A stretch of 64,000 nt of DNA from Laburnicola sp. R22_1 (lineage: Eukaryota; Ascomycota; Dothideomycetes; Pleosporales; Didymosphaeriaceae). Location of the stretch: the NCBI GenBank assembly GCA_014281115.1, contig JACONQ010000007.1, forward strand, positions 434,001 to 498,000, written 5' to 3'. The translations under genes were made by a program, and so were the position numbers. Position 1 is the first letter of the stretch, and each line of letters starts with the position of its first letter. The notes beneath the pieces are model-generated. The model did not search any database and was not told where the DNA came from. It saw only the letters and a program-made list of their open reading frames with translations. Positions 1-11,395 of the stretch are shown piece after piece.

Positions 1-1300
1 ATACGTAGTTTTAGCTAGTAGAGGACACAAAAGCTAAGTATAGAGTATAGAATAAAAATATCTATAACTTTAATAAGATAGGCTTCTAAATAGAAGTTAT
101 TAGCTTAATAAAGATTATAACTAGTTTGGAAAGATATTCTTAACCTACGCTTATTTAGCTAGGTAACTACGAGTAGGTTATAGTAATTTAGAGTATTTGC
201 GCTGCTAGGTATACTACCCTACTCTTTATTATCTATAAAGGGCGAGTCTATATTTTAGTGTAGTATAAGGAGACTAGTATCCCCTGCAATTAGAAGCTCT
301 TAGTCTCTAAGACTAGCTAGACTAATAATATGCTTAGAGTTGCGTAGTTAAAGCACTTTAACGCGTATATAAGGCCGCGTATAGTAGAGTTATAGAGGTT
401 ACTTATTCTAGATAGCTATAAGAGCTACTACTCCTAGAATTTTAAGAATTATTATCTAAAATAGAAAATCCTAACACTCTAAATACTAGCGCACTTATCT
501 TATATCCTCTAGCTACTTAATATAGTCTATTTTGCGCTACTAAAGCTAAAGTACTTCTAGCGCGTGTAGGACTTAGCGCGCTAACGCATCTTTTATATTA
601 ATAAAGAGGACTTCCTACTAGTCTTTTATAATACGTTGTTTTAATATATTTATACTAGAAAACTATAAGAAAGCCTTTAAGGCCTCTAGGCTTGTTCCTT
701 TAAATACGTTAGTAGTAGTAGATTGCCTTAATATGCGTATTTATACTCTACCTTAGGGCACCCTACTAGATATACTATAGTAAGCTAGAACCTTAAGTAA
801 TACCCTTAAGTTTAAATCCTAGTTAAAGCTTATACGCAACTCTTTTATTTAGTCTCTACCTAATACTAAATTAAGCTACTTATAGCTTATAAAAGGTGCT
901 AAACTTATACTCTACTATAGTATACTTTAAAAGACCTATATTAAGAAACTTAAAAAGTAAATTAAGATTCTAATAAAGCGAAAAACGCGTAAAAGAAAGT
1001 GTATTTAGAAAGGTAGAACGCTAGGCTTTGCTTAGGAAGTAGATTTAGGAGTAAAAAGCCCTTTTATTAGGATAAAGTTGTTAAAAAGGGCGCGAGGTAG
1101 TAGTAAGGGAGAGGTAGGTCCCTTAATATAACACCGCTATAGGAGATGCAGAGAGTCTAGGCACAATATAAGGACCTATTAGATAGATAAAGAGATAGAG
1201 ATAGAGTTAGATATTACCCTTAGTAGCTTATTTTTAGATAGTATTAATAGTAAATTAGAGTAATTTTATTATAGGTTAACTTTATCTTACAATAGTACGC
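1..1300 (+). mobile_element. Decayed pogo/Fot1-like (Tc1-mariner) transposase fragment, left edge outside window
   Basis: Translating the plus strand between about 180 and 1060 gives, through many stops and frame changes, the order of motifs of a fungal pogo/Fot1 DDE transposase: a GR-YIS--YKE block, a WLKHFN-type block, a LLILD-HESH-like block, and an HSS-ILQPLD-like block followed by a basic, lysine-rich tail. Nearly every codon is shifted toward TA-rich triplets and CAG/CGA codons read as stops, as expected from repeat-induced point mutation. No open frame survives. The left end lies outside the window, so terminal repeats cannot be judged. Family assignment is by motif recognition, not alignment. 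Confidence 0.6.
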
Positions 1301-1385
1301 ACTTAGTAACTAAAAATTAAATAAAGTACTACTTAAGATATAGTATACTTTACTACAAATTATAATAAGTATACTATATATTGCC

Positions 1386-3264
1386 TATAACATACTTTAC
1401 ACTCGAGTTAATTATTCTATTAAGTTAATTACTTTGCTAAGACCCTACTAAAATGTACTATTAGTAATAGTACAACGTAATGCCTTAACTACATAACAAA
1501 CTACTGGCGTTAAAAGAAGCGCGTATATAGCTTACAATCCAGGCTATTAAATAAGACGCGACACTCTCTTAGCGACGCGCTGCAGCCCTCTATAACGTCT
1601 CTTAAAGTACACTTAGCAACTAACGCGCTAGAAAGACGTTTAGACGCGACTACGCACCTAACAAAATAAGACTTACTATAAGAGAGGAGCAGGTGATTGT
1701 GCAGCATATACTCGACCTAGACGCGCAAGGATTTTCGCCCTGGCTTAATGTTATAAAAGATATGGCCGATTCTTTACTGGCTGCACGCCACTATAAGCCA
1801 GTTGGCTAGAGGTAGCCTTATGACTTTGTTAAGCGCTAGCCAAAGCTTTAAGTCAAGTTTAATCAAAAGTACGACTATAAGAGAGCCCTCTAGGAGAATT
1901 CTAAGGTAATACAAGGCTGGTTCCGGCTTGTGGAAAATATAAAGGCTAAGTATAGTATCCTAAATAAGAACACCTATAATTTTAACAAGTCTGGCTTTAT
2001 AATAGGCATAATATTAACTAGAGTGGTAGTTATAGGCTCTAAGTGTTAAGGACGGCCAAAGTAGGTGCAGCAGGGCAATAGAGAGTAGATAATAGTTATC
2101 TAAGACATTATCGCAATAGGGTAGTGGATCCCACCCTTTATTATCTTTGAGGGCAAGCACTACCTCTCCGCCTAGTATAAGGAGAAGGATCTACCTTATA
2201 ATTGAGTTATTGCAGTCTCTAAGAATGGCTAGATAACAAATAAGCTTAGTCTATAATAGCTAAAGCACTTTAATAAGTATACAAAGAGGCGTACTACTAG
2301 TAGAGTATGTTTGCTTATTATTAATAGCCATAAAAGTTATAACTCGCTCGAATTTTAGAATTACTATAAAAAGAGTAATATTATCACTCTCTATATGCCT
2401 CTACATTTGTCGCACCTCTTGCAGTCACTTAATATAAGTTATTTTGCGCTGTTAAAGAAGGCGTATAGGCGCTAAGCTAAGAATCTAATGCGTAATCACA
2501 TTACGTACATTACTAAAATTAAGTTCCTACCTTGCTTTATTGCTACTTTTAAGGCTTTAATTACTAAAAGTAATATTAAAGGAGGCTTTTAAGGTGCTGG
2601 CCTAGTGCCCTACAACCTAGAAGTTATAATATTGCAGCTTAACGTCCGCCTATGTACGCCTCCACTTTGTACTATTTGTAATAGTATATGGGAGTCGTAA
2701 ACTCCGCGAAATAGTACAGAACTTAGGTTGCAATCGACGCTGGTTAAGCAGAGGATTTAAAGGTATGTAGATAGTTCTCTAACTTATATAGTTAAGGCGG
2801 TGAAAAAGCTTGTTAAAGGCGCTAAGCTAATAGGGCATTCTTTAGTGTTAATAACCAAACGTAACACTAAACTTTAAGCTACTAATAAGGCTGCCACGCG
2901 ACGTAAATCGCATAAAAGAAAGCGAGTACAGCGTGAAGGAGTCCTTACAGCTGAAGAGGGCCAGCGGCTGGCCACTCTAAAGGAGTTTGGGGCGCGCAGT
3001 AATGGGCAAAAGGCGAAGAAGAGGGTGCGCGCTAATAGAGGCAAATCTGCTTAACGGCGCTGTGGACGCTGCGGCAAGCCTAGGCATAATAAAACAACCT
3101 GTAGGCAGCCTATAGAAGTAGATTCTAAATAGATTGGCCTATTTAGACTATCGAAAATAGTTCGTATTGACTCTGTACTATTGTGAATAGTACAGAACTT
3201 AGTGGAGTCTTGGCAAAGTGATTAACTTAATAGAATAATCGACTCGAGTGCAAAGTACGTTATA
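1386..3264 (+). mobile_element. RIP-degraded Fot1/pogo-type DNA transposon with long terminal inverted repeats
   Basis: A second, better preserved pogo/Fot1-like element. Plus-strand translation from about 1490 to 3125 runs, with many stops, through an N-terminal helix-turn-helix region (LTIREEQVIV, FSPWLNVIKDMADSLL), the DDE-1 core (GRPK, WIPPFIIF, LLII-SHKSYNS, MPLHLSHLLQ) and a C-terminal CGRCGKPRHNK zinc knuckle. Flanks 1386-1470 and 3170-3264 are inverted copies of each other over about 80 bp, with TATAACRTACTTTRCACTCG at the tips. About 1.88 kb matches the usual size of Fot1-like elements. The differences between the two repeats are mostly C/T or G/A. It is non-functional. Confidence 0.7.
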
Positions 3265-5845
3265 TAGTATAGTAGATAATATATTGTATATTATAGAGAG
3301 TCTTATTATAAGTTTGTACTACTAAGAAAGACTCCTTAGCTTTACGTAACTGCTATAGCTGCGCAAAGAGGCTGCATAATATAAAAAGTAGATTAAATAG
3401 TAATTTAGTATAGTATAAGTTATAGTAGATTACTATAAGTTACTATAAAGTAACATTAGTGGTGTTCTATAATAAGTTATAAGGGACCTCGAAGTTGCTA
3501 AGAAAAACTATTCGGGCTACTAATAGAATATGTTAGAAAAGTTATATTTATAATTAGTGTAGTATATATTAGCCTTTTATAAATACTAATTAGATTAGTA
3601 ACTAATTATAACTTAAATTTATATAGAGAGATTAGTAAATAGAGCTTTATAGATAGGCTTAGGAATAAATATAGCCTACTCTAGCTCTAGGTATCTATAG
3701 TATACATATATAATAGTAGTGTAGAAAGAAATTTCCCTAGCGAAGTCTACATCTAATACTCTCTATATAAGAGTAAGCCTATTAATTATTACCTCTAGGA
3801 CTTTATATAGACTCTTATTAGAGTTCTTATACTAGTATTATATAAAAGTTATTATAGTCTAGTCTATTTAATACTAGTTACTAGTCGTGTACTTAGTATA
3901 CTATTTTCTCTTAAATCTTATATAGTAGCAATATCTACTTACTAACTTAATAAAAACGTTAATCTACTATTCCTATAGATAAGGATAGGTTTTATATATC
4001 TTATATAATTGCTTTCCTTATTTTATTTAGTAGCAATAGTTACTTACTAACTTTATAAAAGTTTAATTTACTATCCTCTTATATATAAAAATAAGGTATA
4101 ATAAAACAAATTATATAGCTAATAATAACTTATATAATCTATCTTTACTCTTACTAATTTATAGTTAAGGGTTAGTTAACTATTAATTAGTGTTATATAG
4201 GCTTTATAGCTAGCTATATAGATATTAATATTTAATACTTTATTTGTTTTTACGCTATTCTTACTAAGAGGGACGTTAGCTAGCCATAGTAATTGTATAT
4301 TATATACGCTTAGTTATTAATTATATAATATTAGTTTAGTGCACTATACCTATATATATATTAGTAACTACTCTATACTTATATACTATAAGTATATATA
4401 ACATGTTAACTTACTTATAGGCAGCAACACTTATTACTACTATAGCTTCTTATAAGTCTGCACTATAAATTTAACTACTTCTTAGCAACGCTTACCTATT
4501 ATATTCTCTACCCTACTATCCCTACTATATTAAATTCGCATACACTTAAGAAGTTAACGCGCCCTACCCTTATATCTACTAAGGTAGCTAAGCTAGAAGA
4601 TATATATATTAATAAAGTAATAATACTATAATATACTAAAATGTGAAAGGGAATATTTAAAGAAATAGGTATATAGCACTTAAGAGGCCTACTAAATCTG
4701 CGCTAGATATAGACAAATCTCTAAATTATCTAACTTAAGAAGCTTAGCCTATAGCTACTATATAAGTAGTAATCTAGTAACGTAATATATCGTAGAAATA
4801 AGGCTCTAACTAGGTGCAATTACGTGCCTATAATTATGTAAGCAGTACTATTTTAGCCCTACTCCTTTTCTATAAGCGTATATATAGTCTAGCCCTTTAG
4901 CTTTCTTTTTTATAGAGTAATCTTATCTAATTCGCTTACTAAATCTAAGATTCCAACTTGTTTTCCTTCTACACAATATACGCAGCTAAGCTCTATAACC
5001 TCTACTTACTAAAGAAGAACCTTAGGGCTAACTATAATCTTACTATATATTATTATGCGTAGTTAACTTCTATTAAAGAGAATAATAATAAGAGGTACAC
5101 GCACTAGTACCTCTACCTTATTACTACTCGCGATTTAATACTTTATACTAGTAAGTATAGAGAGTGTATAGAATAATTATATAAGAAAAGAAAATAATAT
5201 AATAGAACTAACTTAGTATTAATTACTTATCTCTAGAAAGAGTATAGATGGAAAGAAGAAAATTCTATAATATATAGGCTATAGCGTATAGATATTATAT
5301 AATTTCTATATAATGCTATTATGCAATAATATTAAAATCTTAATCTCCTTAGATGTCTTTACCTATACGGTGTACGGACAAGTCTTTAATTATTTATTTT
5401 AGAAATACTATTTTTATTACGTAAATAGTTAGTAATTAATAAAAAACTCTTTATTTTACTAGTTATTAAATATATTACGTAGTATTTATATATAAAAATA
5501 TAGTACTAATAATATATTATTTAAATTTTTAAAAAGGTTTTAGTAAAAGTAAAGTAGTTAAAAAGTTATTAAAGTTTATACTTTTTAAAATAGTGTTCTT
5601 TACTAAGCTACTAATTTTCGCCTAATCTAATTCTTTTAAATAATTATAAAACTATATTTTTCTATTATTAAATCTATAAAATCTAGAATTTAGAATTAGG
5701 TAGAAGTTCTATATAATACGCTAGTAATTAGTACTATTATATTAACTAGTAATTACTATCTAGTAAGAGACTTTAACTTTATACTTTAAAAATCTTTTTT
5801 AAAAGCTTACTAAGCAGCTTACTAAGTAGCTTACTAAGCTTTTTT
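3265..5845. other. AT-rich, gene-free block
   Basis: About 2.6 kb of TpA-rich sequence with stops in all frames and no frame that reads as protein. It is probably heavily RIP-mutated repeat DNA, but I could not recognise an element family in it. Confidence 0.6.
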
Positions 5846-6437
5846 AAATTCTAGCTAATTAAAGAGCTTTATTTACTAATTAATTAGTATTATTTTAATA
5901 GTATAGGTGCTATAGGTGCCCTAGGTGCTATAGATGCTCTAGGTGCTATAGGTGTTCTATGTGCTCTATATACTCTAGGTATCTTAGGTGCACTAGTAGT
6001 ATAGGTGCGTATCTTTACACAATCTTATATATATGCACACTAAAAAAAAGTAGTATTATAAGTGCGCTTAGAGCGCTTTTAGTGCGTAGGCGTATATAGA
6101 GCTGCCTAGATGCTATAGGTGCATATACGCACTTAAAAAATTTCCTAATATAAGTAGCTTATAAAGATTTTTTTAAATTCTAGCTAATTAAAAAGCTTTA
6201 TTTGCTAATTAATTAGTATTATTTTAATAGTATAGATACTATAAGTGCCCTAGGTACCCTAGGTGCACTAGTAGTATAGGTGCACATTCTTACGCAACCT
6301 TACGTATATATATACTAAAAAAAAGTAGTATTATAAATGCGCTTAGAGCGCTTTTAGTGCGTACTAGTAGGTGTGCGTAGAGTTGCCTAGGTACTATAGG
6401 TGCGCATATGCGCTTAAAAAATTTCCTAATATAGTAA
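5846..6437. repeat. Tandem pair of 329-bp repeat units, AT-rich block edge
   Basis: The segment starting AAATTCTAGCTAATTA at 5846 recurs at 6175, a period of 329 bp. The two units align through an internal array of short GGTGC-TA-GGTGCCCTA-type words, a conserved AAAAAAAGTAGTATTATA stretch, a GCGCTTAGAGCGC palindrome and the closing TTAAAAAATTTCCTAATATA. The second unit is shorter because some of the internal words are missing. The array ends shortly before the switch to normal base composition near 6490. Confidence 0.75.
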
Positions 6438-6871
6438 AGTTAGCTATATTAAAAACTATTAAATAAGCTATTAAAGTTAATTTTAGTTAAGTTTTAGGGG
6501 GGTAAGGAGAGCCGAGTGATATATACACGCTCAAGCCAGCAGTGTGAATATTGGGTCACGTGACATCTGTCTTAATAGGGCACTTCCGGGATTAATGCCT
6601 GTAAGATACACTTCAAAAAATGATTCTGAGGCTCATTGAGAGCGTAAAAAGTTGACCTTGTGTATCAAGGGACTTTTTACGGCGAATTTTCGACCCCCAT
6701 ATTTGAAAGGCATGATGACCAAGCGGTTTCATTGTAATATAATAAGGCTACATGGTACACCATTCCTTGTAATATCCCAGGTAGAAAATAAAACCTTGCA
6801 AAAAACATGATGACAGAAGTATAACAGACAGATGCGTACGTATGTCAAGCAGATCTCCACCAATGTCAACA

Positions 6872-8631
6872 TTAATTTCCGGCTTTATTGTGTACAATTC
6901 CGCCGTCATTAGAATATTTGATCGAAGTCTTCACTTCTTGGGACCCCAACTCACACAATATCGGTTGAGTGCCAATCTCATATCTCTGCGCATGCATACC
7001 ATCCATCTCCGTCACGTGGATTATCTTCTCGTCTGAGAACTGGCCTACATCGTGTCCGTATTGTGAACCGAAATCTGATGATCCGGGCAATGGCATCTCG
7101 TCTTTTGGGAAGCCGTGTAAAATAACATCATGCCCATACGGGCCCTCATACTCTGACTTCGCCTCACCAGATATCCGGTTTCGGCGGCGCCGTAGTAGGA
7201 AGAAAGCAAGAAGTCCAATGAGTCCCACGCCAATGACACTTCCAATGGCGATACCCCCAATCGCGCCACCGCTGAGGGCAGTTTTCTTCGGTGTGGTGCT
7301 TGGGGGCGCTGTGGAGTTTCTCGAACCGGGATTTGGCTCCTTTCCAGGCATGTATATAGGTACTATTTGCTGTTCTTCGTTTGTGCCGGGGAACAGAGTC
7401 TGATGAACGGAAAAGTTGCCTCGGGAATAATCTGCAATCACATACATTTCTTGTAGCACCGCTCGCCCCAGCGTGTATTGAGTCTCATTCTTTCCGCGGC
7501 GGAGAGGGAAGTAATTTACCGGATCCTTGTAGTATGGGTACGAAGCTTGCACGTCAAATGCTCCGTAAGGTAGAATAATGTTTACACGCTTTGTCGGATC
7601 CGAGCTCTCGCCGAGACTGATCGTCACGCTGGGATCGAGATCGAGCATCTGTTCGTGCATTGTTTTGTTGATGATATAGAGGTCGGTCGAATTGTCGTAG
7701 GTCAGGCCGAAGGCTTTTTCGAATCTATCGCAGACATCTTCTGGGAGCCACATATGGGGAACAGTGAAATCGATCCATACGTAAGTGGGGTCTCTGAGAA
7801 GCGAAACAGTGCGCCCGAGGGAGTTTTGCGCAGTGATCGACTGAATTGTCAATGATGTAGGGCGGTCATCGTCGAATGGGAAAGAAATGTCATTGGGGAT
7901 GAAGCGTGATGCGTCGTATCCGCCGAGCATAAGGCTACCGTGCACCTTGGGAGATTCTATAAAAGGAAATCAACTTCCGTATCTTGGACTGGAGTTAGAG
8001 ACTTACTATAGTGGGCACCGGCGGTGTAGCCATATGATACGCTAGGTATCAGTTTCTTGTCCTTCAATGCCTGGATATAACTAGGCTGGGGGTGGTTAAG
8101 TTCAGAGAAATTTGAACGCTTCGGCGACAATCGAAATTGGCCAACGTAGATATCCGGCTTTGCAAAAGCCGCCACGACCATGTTATCCAGCGTGGGCCCG
8201 CCACTGTTCGCTACCTGCAAGCCGACGCTGTCCAAACCATAAAGCGCATTCGCATTGAAACCGACCTCAGGCCGAATTTGCATGTCGTATAAACCAATCT
8301 CATGCCATGACTCCGATGTGTTCGCCAAAAAGCCGTTGCTGTCCTTTCCCTGAAAGACCTCTGCACCGCAAAGCTTCCCGCAGTCAGGTGGGTCGACTTC
8401 GCGGCAGCCATCTACAATAGGAATTATTGTTTCGCCATGTCTTGATGCCGGGAAAACCCTGAAGGTCCGCTCAGGTGAACCGATTTGAATGATGAAGGAA
8501 GACCATCTTCCATCGTTGCCATCCCAAACTTGTGAATTCGAAGATGAAAAAGGGTTCGGTGTGGAGCTATTCTCAGCGCATGCAAAGAACAGAAAGTATG
8601 AAAGAAGAAGGCCAGTATGTTGGAAGCCCAT
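6872..8631 (-). CDS. Membrane-anchored aspartic-protease-like protein (peptidase A1 fold, first catalytic Asp apparently lost)
   Basis: Two exons (8631-8007 and 7956-6872) flank a 50-bp intron with GTAAGT donor and TATAG acceptor, giving about 569 aa. I chose the start at 8631 rather than the upstream ATG because it opens directly into a hydrophobic signal peptide (MGFQHTGLLLSYFLFFACA). The middle follows the pepsin pattern: an IQIGSPERTFRV strand, HGSLMLGGYD, and WIDFTVPHMWLP where the second active-site loop should be. The first DTG/DSG is replaced by a PASRHGET-like segment, and the second reads IDFT, so proteolysis is doubtful. Near residue 445 a glycine-rich helix (GGIAIGSVIGVGLIGLLAFF) followed by LLRRRRNR is a single transmembrane anchor, with a tail of about 100 residues on the other side. 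It is probably a cell-surface pseudoprotease of a family common in filamentous ascomycetes. Confidence 0.8.
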
Positions 8632-8769
8632 CTCAATGCAATGTTGGACATCAAATGCGCTGAGAGCGAGAAAAATAAGATGAGAACTGTGTACCGCAAT
8701 GATGTACTTGCGCAAGGACTAGCCAGTGACTGTATCTAGGCTGCAATCTCTAGGTGCACTGTTAGTAGG

Positions 8770-9080
8770 TCGTGGTATCATTGGCCGCGTAGGCGCCCCC
8801 AACTTTCTTACGGGCGTTTTTCCTCATGTTTCACTACGCCCAGGCGTATAAGCCGGTCATGATATCCCGCAGGTCATTAGTCCACATAAGCCGCCCCCAT
8901 GTTTCCGCGGAAATCGCGTTACTCTCCATGTTACACTCCCTCTGAGTCCGTTGTGGTATCATTAGTCCGCATATATCGCCCCAATGTTCCTGCGGCAATG
9001 GCTGTGTTCGCATTATCTGACCAAGTATGAGCCGCTTATGGTATGATTGATTCACAAAAATAGCCCCCAATGCCTCCACG
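8770..9080. repeat. Four degenerate direct repeats upstream of the protease-like gene
   Basis: Four diverged copies of a roughly 50-bp motif follow one another: GTGGTATCATTGGCCGCG at 8772, GGTCATTAGTCCACATAAGC at 8871, GTGGTATCATTAGTCCGC at 8953, and ATGGTATGATTGATTCAC at about 9030. Each continues with a GCCCCCAA-GTT-C-GCGG core. Spacing shrinks from about 97 to 85 to 78 bp. A similar motif in reverse orientation lies near 20118-20155. Function unknown; they could be old repeat-element fragments or regulatory sites. Confidence 0.6.
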
Positions 9081-10030
9081 GTGATGAATTTGTCGCCGAG
9101 TTTAATGAAAGGAGTGCAAAAGGTTTTTAGTGGGGACTTGGTATATGTCTTCGGCGACTTGATTTTGTAACTATCTACCAATGACTGATCCAGAATGAGA
9201 ATATCAATACGTCGATGAGTTCCGTCTCACGCGTGGCTTAGATGAAGGAGTTCTATGTGTTATTAATTAACTACCTAGGGGTAGAAAGACAAAGGCTTTC
9301 ATCTCAAATAGCATGACAAAAAAAGCAGAGCCCCCTGCTTAGTAATCAAAAAGATCGTAAAAAGGGGAAGGAGTTCTATGGGCCTGCTGTAATAAACAAT
9401 TTTCTCACCTGGCGCCTCCAGAACTGTCGCTTTCGCAAGGGGTACGTACAGATTATCTGCCTGTCGAGGATCTCCCTTGAAAGTATGATCACATTGGTCG
9501 CAAGTTTGACAGGTCACATGTTAGAAACATTTTTAAAAGTGGTAATGATTATTTATTTTTATTGGTTAGTTCACATACACGTATCTCTAAATGAATAGGT
9601 AGTGTAAGCGCAGCCGAAAGCGCCTTCGAGGCTGAATGTCCAATCTATCTCACCTTAATCACGCACAGGATGCAAGTCAGTCTTAGACCCGAAGCGCCTA
9701 TCCCATGGGTCCATATTCAGCCCAGCCCCATCTGCAGGTTGCACGTTACATGGATAGTTCTCATGGGTGAGATTTGCCCAGTTCTGAAACAAAGGATCTG
9801 TAATGGAACCGTGCATGTGCTCAGCGAGAGCGCGAGCACAATTGCAAACTATAGGCTAATCTTTGAAATTACGTTCCTGGGATGCGTGCTCTAATGCGAT
9901 TATATATTTTGGTCTGCTGTTCTATCCTTTGTATTTTGTGAATTGATTCTTCACGGTAATTCACCGCAAGTGTGGTAGAATTAGCTCCGTGGATGACAAT
10001 TATTTCCAATATTTTATTGTGACACCAAGG
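9081..10030. other. Intergenic, no gene recognised
   Basis: I see no convincing gene. A minus-strand frame at 9517-9299 (72 codons, starting MTCQTCDQCDHTFKGD) has a CxxCxxC start but no extension, splice context or conserved pattern that I recognise. The rest is AT-leaning intergenic sequence leading into the 5' region of the secreted-protein gene. Confidence 0.4.
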
Positions 10031-11008
10031 ATGGTTTTCTTCGCACACTTGGTGCCAACTCTCCTGTTGTGCACAGTGATTGTCAATGCAGTTCCCGTAG
10101 CAAGTCAGTATCCCTGAGTCAGTTGTCTGGTCGCGTGGCTAACCACAGGTATAGCACCTCCCAAAGGACTGAATCATCAAAGCCTTCCAGTACCTCACTT
10201 TCTCGGCCTCAAGAATGTTCTTGGCTCTCTTCGGGACAAACAACAAATCACGCCAAAGCAAGTGGCTGAGCCTCTAAGGATCTTGAATGCTGCCAAAAGA
10301 GAGCTTGACCCTTCTATTCTTAACAGCCTCAACATGGCTCCTGCACGCGTATATAAACACAACACCTGTCCATTAACTGCCGTCGTCAATGCTGTTGTGC
10401 AGAACGTCAACAAAAAAATTATTATTTGTGTATATTTTGTTACTACCACTGTGTGCTAGGTACTAGGTTATAGTGCCTCCTGTTTTACTCCTCTCTATGT
10501 ATAGTGCGGACTCGACCTTAGTTAGAATCTCCACACAACGAAGATCTTCAATAAACACAACACCTTTTTGTGGGGCAAAAGGAGTCACTCCGCTGAGTCT
10601 CAACAACCTGGCGAACTCGCGTCAAAACAAGCAGCCCAGCCGGCAAAGGTCGACATCAGAGAGTACGAAGGTGTGAACTCTAAATCGCACCCTGATGCTC
10701 CTCACAAAAGGCCTGACAACAAGGCTTACAAGGGTGCCCAAACACACAGAACTAAGACCTCTTTGTGGGAGAAACGAAGTCACTCCATTGAACCTCAACA
10801 ACAATGGGAATCCACGCCACAGCAACCGACAGGACCCGCAAAAATCAACCCAAGAGAGGCCGAAGATGTGAACTTCAAATACCCCCCTGGTGCTCCTCAC
10901 ATAAACGTTGAGAAGCCTCGATTCTTGCCTCTTGACAAAATGCCTGACGACGGGACGACTGTCGGAGTAATGCATACAAAAACATGGGCTGACTCACTTT
11001 GGAAATAA
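10031..11008 (+). pseudogene. Small secreted repeat protein gene, interrupted by a SINE-like insertion
   Basis: Exon 1 (10031-10103) encodes a signal peptide (MVFFAHLVPTLLLCTVIV). A 45-bp intron (10104-10148, GTCAGT donor, GCTAAC branch point) leads into exon 2. At 10367 the frame runs into a foreign insert and stops at 10459. Discounting 10368-10565 brings it back into register to the stop at 11008, for a product of about 244 aa. The distal part holds two diverged tandem repeats of about 60 aa, opening with LWGKRSHSAESQQ and LWEKRSHSIEPQQ. The KR pairs look like Kex2 sites, so the ancestral product may have been a processed secreted peptide precursor; that is inference. I do not recognise a family. 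In the present allele translation ends early, with a short tail encoded by the insert. Confidence 0.65.
10368..10550 (+). mobile_element. SINE-like insertion, longer copy (183 bp), 15-bp target site duplication
   Basis: The 183-bp insert is flanked by a perfect 15-bp direct repeat, ATAAACACAACACCT (10353-10367 and 10551-10565). It ends in GAAGATCTTCA. Its last ~105 bp match the minus strand of 28862-28965, which ends in the same bases and is also flanked by a 15-bp duplication beginning ATAA. A GTTAGAATCTCC segment near the 3' end resembles a Pol III B box. Long target duplications with a fixed 3' end and variable 5' end are characteristic of non-LTR retrotransposition. No coding capacity. 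Confidence 0.65.
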
Positions 11009-11395
11009 ACCTAACAGAAGGATTTGGAAAAAGTTGTCGTTGCAGCAAAGACTTTTCTCTGAAGCCATATCGTTGGATCTGGAATAGCGTTCGGCATTGT
11101 ATAATATGAAATGATACAAAATGTACTAGGTGTGCATCATGGAGGAATGATCGTTTCCCGCTTTACTGTATTGTTTGCATTTGGTTCTTTTATAAGATAT
11201 CTCGTTGTTTAGTCCATATGACTATAAAACGTAAATATAAAGTTTCAGTGAGGGAACACTATATCACTCTGGGTATATCAAGTCTTCCCGCTCCTGCCAG
11301 CGACTTGGGTGTTTCTGTGTTCAAATCTCAGAGGCTCCACGAGTCACCACTTGACCGAAAAGGGTTCTTCTTCAGTCTAACTCGATCGCCCTAGA
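11009..11395. other. Intergenic between convergent genes
   Basis: Short AT-leaning spacer between two convergently oriented genes. It should hold both 3' UTRs. I see no further structure. Confidence 0.4.

Noticed and set aside
1510..1707. 65-codon minus-strand frame inside the AT-rich block
   Set aside because: Lies antisense to the decayed Fot1/pogo transposase and has no independent support.
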